A DNA stretch of 64,000 bases from Carya illinoinensis (lineage: Eukaryota; Streptophyta; Magnoliopsida; Fagales; Juglandaceae), in contig NC_056766.1 in NCBI RefSeq assembly GCF_018687715.1, forward strand, positions 29,023,433 through 29,087,432, read 5' to 3'. Positions 61,280 through 64,000 of this stretch are shown here, piece after piece (position 1 is the first letter of the stretch; each line of letters opens with the position of its first letter). The translations under genes were made by a program, and so were the position numbers. A model generated the notes under the pieces. The model saw only the letters and a list, made by a program, of their open reading frames with translations. It was not told the origin of the DNA and did not search any database.

Positions 61280-63274
61280 CACCAACCAAAATAGAAAAAA
61301 AAAAAGGGAAAAAACTAAGTGAACAAACTAAGGGATAAGGCCACAAAAATTAGATACATTTTATACACATACCAAGCTGTGCCTATTCTTAACATACAAC
61401 TATTTTAGAATACAGAAAATGCATAGTAATTAGTATTTATCTGACAAATGTCCATGCTAAAACATATTTCTGCCAAGCAAACTTATCCTATATCCCCCAA
61501 GTGGGAAATAGGCAATATATCTTAACCCCCTTATCCCCCATTCTCCTTTGTAACTACGAGTCTCATCGTGTAGATCAGGGAGTTACAAAGCAAACTTGTT
61601 TAAGTAATGCGATGTAACAATTATATCTCATGCCTCAATAAAATTAAAAATGTGGATCATGTTTCACTACACGCATCCATCCACCCACCCACCTGCCACA
61701 AACAAAAATATGAAGACAGATCTGCCTTCTAGGGAGACTACTGCCATTGCTAGCTAGCCTTCTCAATCTCCTCTCCTACCTTGAAAGCATATGCATGTAC
61801 ATGCATATGTATAGAGAAAGCATACATACACAGTTCTATCATTCAGGTTATTACAATGATAGCCACCAACATGAATGGAGCATAAAAATTCAGGAACTAC
61901 ATTTAAGCTATTCCTGAGAACTCAATTTCAACAAGTGAAATATAAAAGCATCCCATGTCCAAGTACTGGACTAAGTTATGCAAGTTATAAGAAGCCACTT
62001 AAAGAACATCAGCTCAGAAAGTTGGCCTGACGTACAATATCACCACCGTTGACATGAACATCTGTGTAATCTCGAGTTCTTGTGTAATACTTCAAATCAG
62101 CTTCTTCGCACATAGCAGTCTTATTAGATAAATCTAACTTTTTAACCAGATAGGTCTTCCCTTGGTGCATATAAACAGCACCCTCATATACCTGGATCAC
62201 ACAAAAGATGATAAAATATAGAGCAATCATAACAATTTCATTAAGAAAAAAAATCAATATGTGATGATCAGGGTGAAAGTATGATTAATGTACAAAGGAC
62301 TTCATAAATTTACAAGTAGCCAACCTGAAAGAAAACCTTGCTTTCTTCAATCTCTTCAAGCACTTCATCCCTACGCTGATCTATTACTTCATATCTCACA
62401 TTTTCTATTGCCCGGATACTAACTGAATGTGTAGGCATTTTCTACAAACATGATGGATGGCCGAAGGTAAATTTAAAAAATAAAAGAGCCTACAACTCCT
62501 GTAGGATTTGCTCATAGGAAATCATACTCTTAAAGTAACGAAGAAATTAACTAACCAATGGTACTGTGTAAAACAGACCACAGAACAGATAACCTACCTC
62601 ATGACCAATATAGTTCCATACTATAGCAGAAGAATCAACTGATTGATCTGAACTCAAGTATCCTCTGGTTTTCAGAGACAGAAGGGCACCGCTTAAACCA
62701 GAACCAAAATATTTTTCATCGTAAAGCAAACTCAATGGGTGTTCGTGAGCAGCACATACCAAATGCTGTTCAAGAACCTTCATGGAATAAGGCAACAAGA
62801 AAAATGAGCATTAAGTTCTGCCAATGTCTGACCTGGAAACATAAATCAATAAACAAAATAGTGACGACAGAAAAGTCAAAACCTGCCGGTTTTGAGCATC
62901 AACATGACAGCACTCAATTGGGCTTCCAAAGAGTTTCTTAGGATGATTCATAAAATATTGATCAAGAGGTCCTTCAAATGCGACATAAACAGCAAGAGAC
63001 GATCTTTCTCTTCTGCCGGCCCTGCCAGCTTGTTGCCACAAGCTAAAAATATGCATATAAAGGAGGAAAAAATTCACTGATAAAAACAATTTAAGCTTGT
63101 AGTTAAATATTGAAGGTAAGATGACTGGACAACCTACCTAGCAATACTACCAGGAAAGCCTAAATGCAGAGTTACATCAATATGCCCAACATCAATACCC
63201 AATTCAAGGGCATTCGTTGCAGCAATACCACAAAGCTTCCCATCAAAAAAATCTCTCTCTATTCTCCTCCTATC
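59398..63274 (-). CDS. HRQ1: HRQ1-type RecQ4-like DNA helicase, C-terminal 459 residues (5' end outside window)
   Basis: Eleven exons on the minus strand join in frame: 63138-63274, 62883-63042, 62598-62777, 62325-62441, 62036-62191, 60708-60875, 60403-60515, 60098-60221, 59692-59787, 59549-59611 and 59398-59463 (stop TGA). They total 1,380 nt. The first visible exon encodes helicase motif V (GIAATNALELGIDVGHIDVTLHLGFPGSIA) across the splice to motif VI (QQAGRAGRRERSS). Then come SPIECCHVDAQN and the DUF1998-like (MrfA/HRQ1) domain with a zinc-binding-type cluster CYCSGDAGCPNC and a following FACHEYN. HRQ1 is an SF2 3'-5' helicase in the nucleus that acts in interstrand-crosslink repair. It closely matches the Arabidopsis At5g08110 family (from memory). 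No stop or shift was found. Confidence 0.93.
61240..61277. repeat. (C)38 homopolymer in HRQ1 intron
   Basis: Thirty-eight C on the plus strand, G in the HRQ1 pre-mRNA, inside the 1.16-kb intron between exons 62036-62191 and 60708-60875. The length may be uncertain because long C runs are hard to sequence. A stretch near 60985-61049 (cttaataaaacttcttatta followed by A) looks like a small LINE 3'-end fragment. Confidence 0.85.
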
Positions 63275-64000
63275 CTGTTCCATCATTTAGCCCATGTCAA
63301 ATCCACCAAAAAATGTTGGCCAAAGTAAAATATGCTCAGAAGTTTAGTTGGTCTACAAGTATTTGAGAAATGCATTGGAATGCAGAAGTATACAGACAGA
63401 AGACCAAGCAGCTCAGAATTACTGTGGGATAAAAGATGCTGTGACATACATAAAAGTGCAAACAGTAAATGGTAAAAGTTGAAATCTGGGCATATGATAG
63501 ATAAGTTATGCAATCTTTTACTGAGGAAATACTTAGGTGCAAGTGGAAAAAATTAGTAAGAATATGTTTCCCCTTTTTTTGGGTCAAACCCAAAAAGTGA
63601 GGAATAATTTGCAAATTGATTTCTTTTCTTCCACCCTTTTCTTGATTCTTGCAATGCAGTTTCACAAGTCGTCTGGCAGACTAGGGTTAAAAAACAAACA
63701 GGAATCAAGAATCAAAGCGCAAAGCAATTGGTTCATTCTCTGACCTACAATTCTTTCCTCTAAAAGAAGCTGAAAAAAATTAATCATAATAGAAAAAGGA
63801 GATACCTCTCTCACTCAAAACCTAGATTTTCTTTCTGTAGCTCTGAAAGTCTATCACAAACAACCAACTTATCCAGGCCCAAACAAACACCAATAATAGA
63901 AACAAGGAGTAAAACCCAGGAGATGCCATCAGAAAAGCTGTATCTTTTTTTTTTTTTTTTTTTCCCCCTATGGAGTGACAAAATTGGTGCTCTTGGATGG
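63275..64000 (-). other. HRQ1 intron sequence; no further exon recognised
   Basis: The bases just upstream of 63274 on the minus strand fit a 3' splice site (ACAG before GATAGG). I could not read the preceding helicase segment (motif IV region) in any frame in the remaining 0.7 kb. A poly-T run lies at 63946-63963. The upstream exons probably lie outside the window. Confidence 0.5.

Noticed and set aside
63283..63665. Minus-strand frames near the right edge as possible further HRQ1 exons
   Set aside because: Their translations do not fit the helicase segment expected before motif V, and the 3' splice site at 63275 implies intron here.

Overview
This window looks like nuclear DNA of a woody eudicot. 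It holds spliced plant genes (a plant-type RPS23, a plant-type asparaginase and a plant HRQ1 helicase with GT-AG introns), plant retrotransposon lineages (Tekay-type and Tat-type Ty3/gypsy, and L1-type LINEs with a terminal RNase H) and many short AT-rich MITEs. Several MITE consensus-like stretches remind me of Fagales (walnut, hickory or oak relatives), but that is recollection, not proof. There are no operons, CRISPR arrays or bacterial-type features. Roughly two thirds of the window is transposon-derived.

Layout. 1-6881: a Tekay-like LTR element (A), its 5' LTR cut by the window edge, with a gag remnant and no recognisable pol. 6950-13787: a decayed LINE (A) on the minus strand with a 12-bp target duplication; a shorter LINE (B, about 7632-8366) and a Tourist-like MITE (8980-9501) are inserted in it. 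14621-16495: intact RPS23. 17464-19589: a tandem array with a unit of about 665 bp. 19690-24357: trinucleotide low-complexity DNA, then a broken Tat-type element (LTR-like end, primer site, gag, RT, two RNase H domains, no integrase). 25424-27426: a 5'-truncated LINE (C). 27650-28580: a DUF247 pseudogene. 29264-29782: a second Tourist-like MITE. 30058-34418: intact isoaspartyl peptidase/asparaginase gene (minus). 37150-42829: a full-length but mutated LINE (D, minus) with a 14-bp target duplication. 43644-44143: a short LINE copy (E) carrying only RNase H. 46157-57691: a young Tekay chromovirus (B, minus) with 3.3-kb LTRs. 59398-63274: the 3' part of an HRQ1 helicase gene (minus), whose 5' part lies beyond the window.

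The three host genes are housekeeping-type: ribosomal decoding-centre protein, asparagine/isoaspartyl degradation, and DNA repair helicase. The asparaginase and HRQ1 genes appear to match neighbouring Arabidopsis loci (At5g08100 and At5g08110, from memory). If so, the 25 kb between them is an old gene neighbourhood stretched by LINE-D, LINE-E and Tekay-B.

Most interesting points: a probable in-frame 119-bp spliceosomal intron between gag and protease of Tekay-B; an ATGA stop/start overlap joining ORF1 and ORF2 in two diverged LINEs; five hairpin-forming repeats in each Tekay-B LTR; and complementary GA/CU repeats in the introns on both sides of asparaginase exon 2. All coordinates and splice sites were read by eye; no alignment or search was run.
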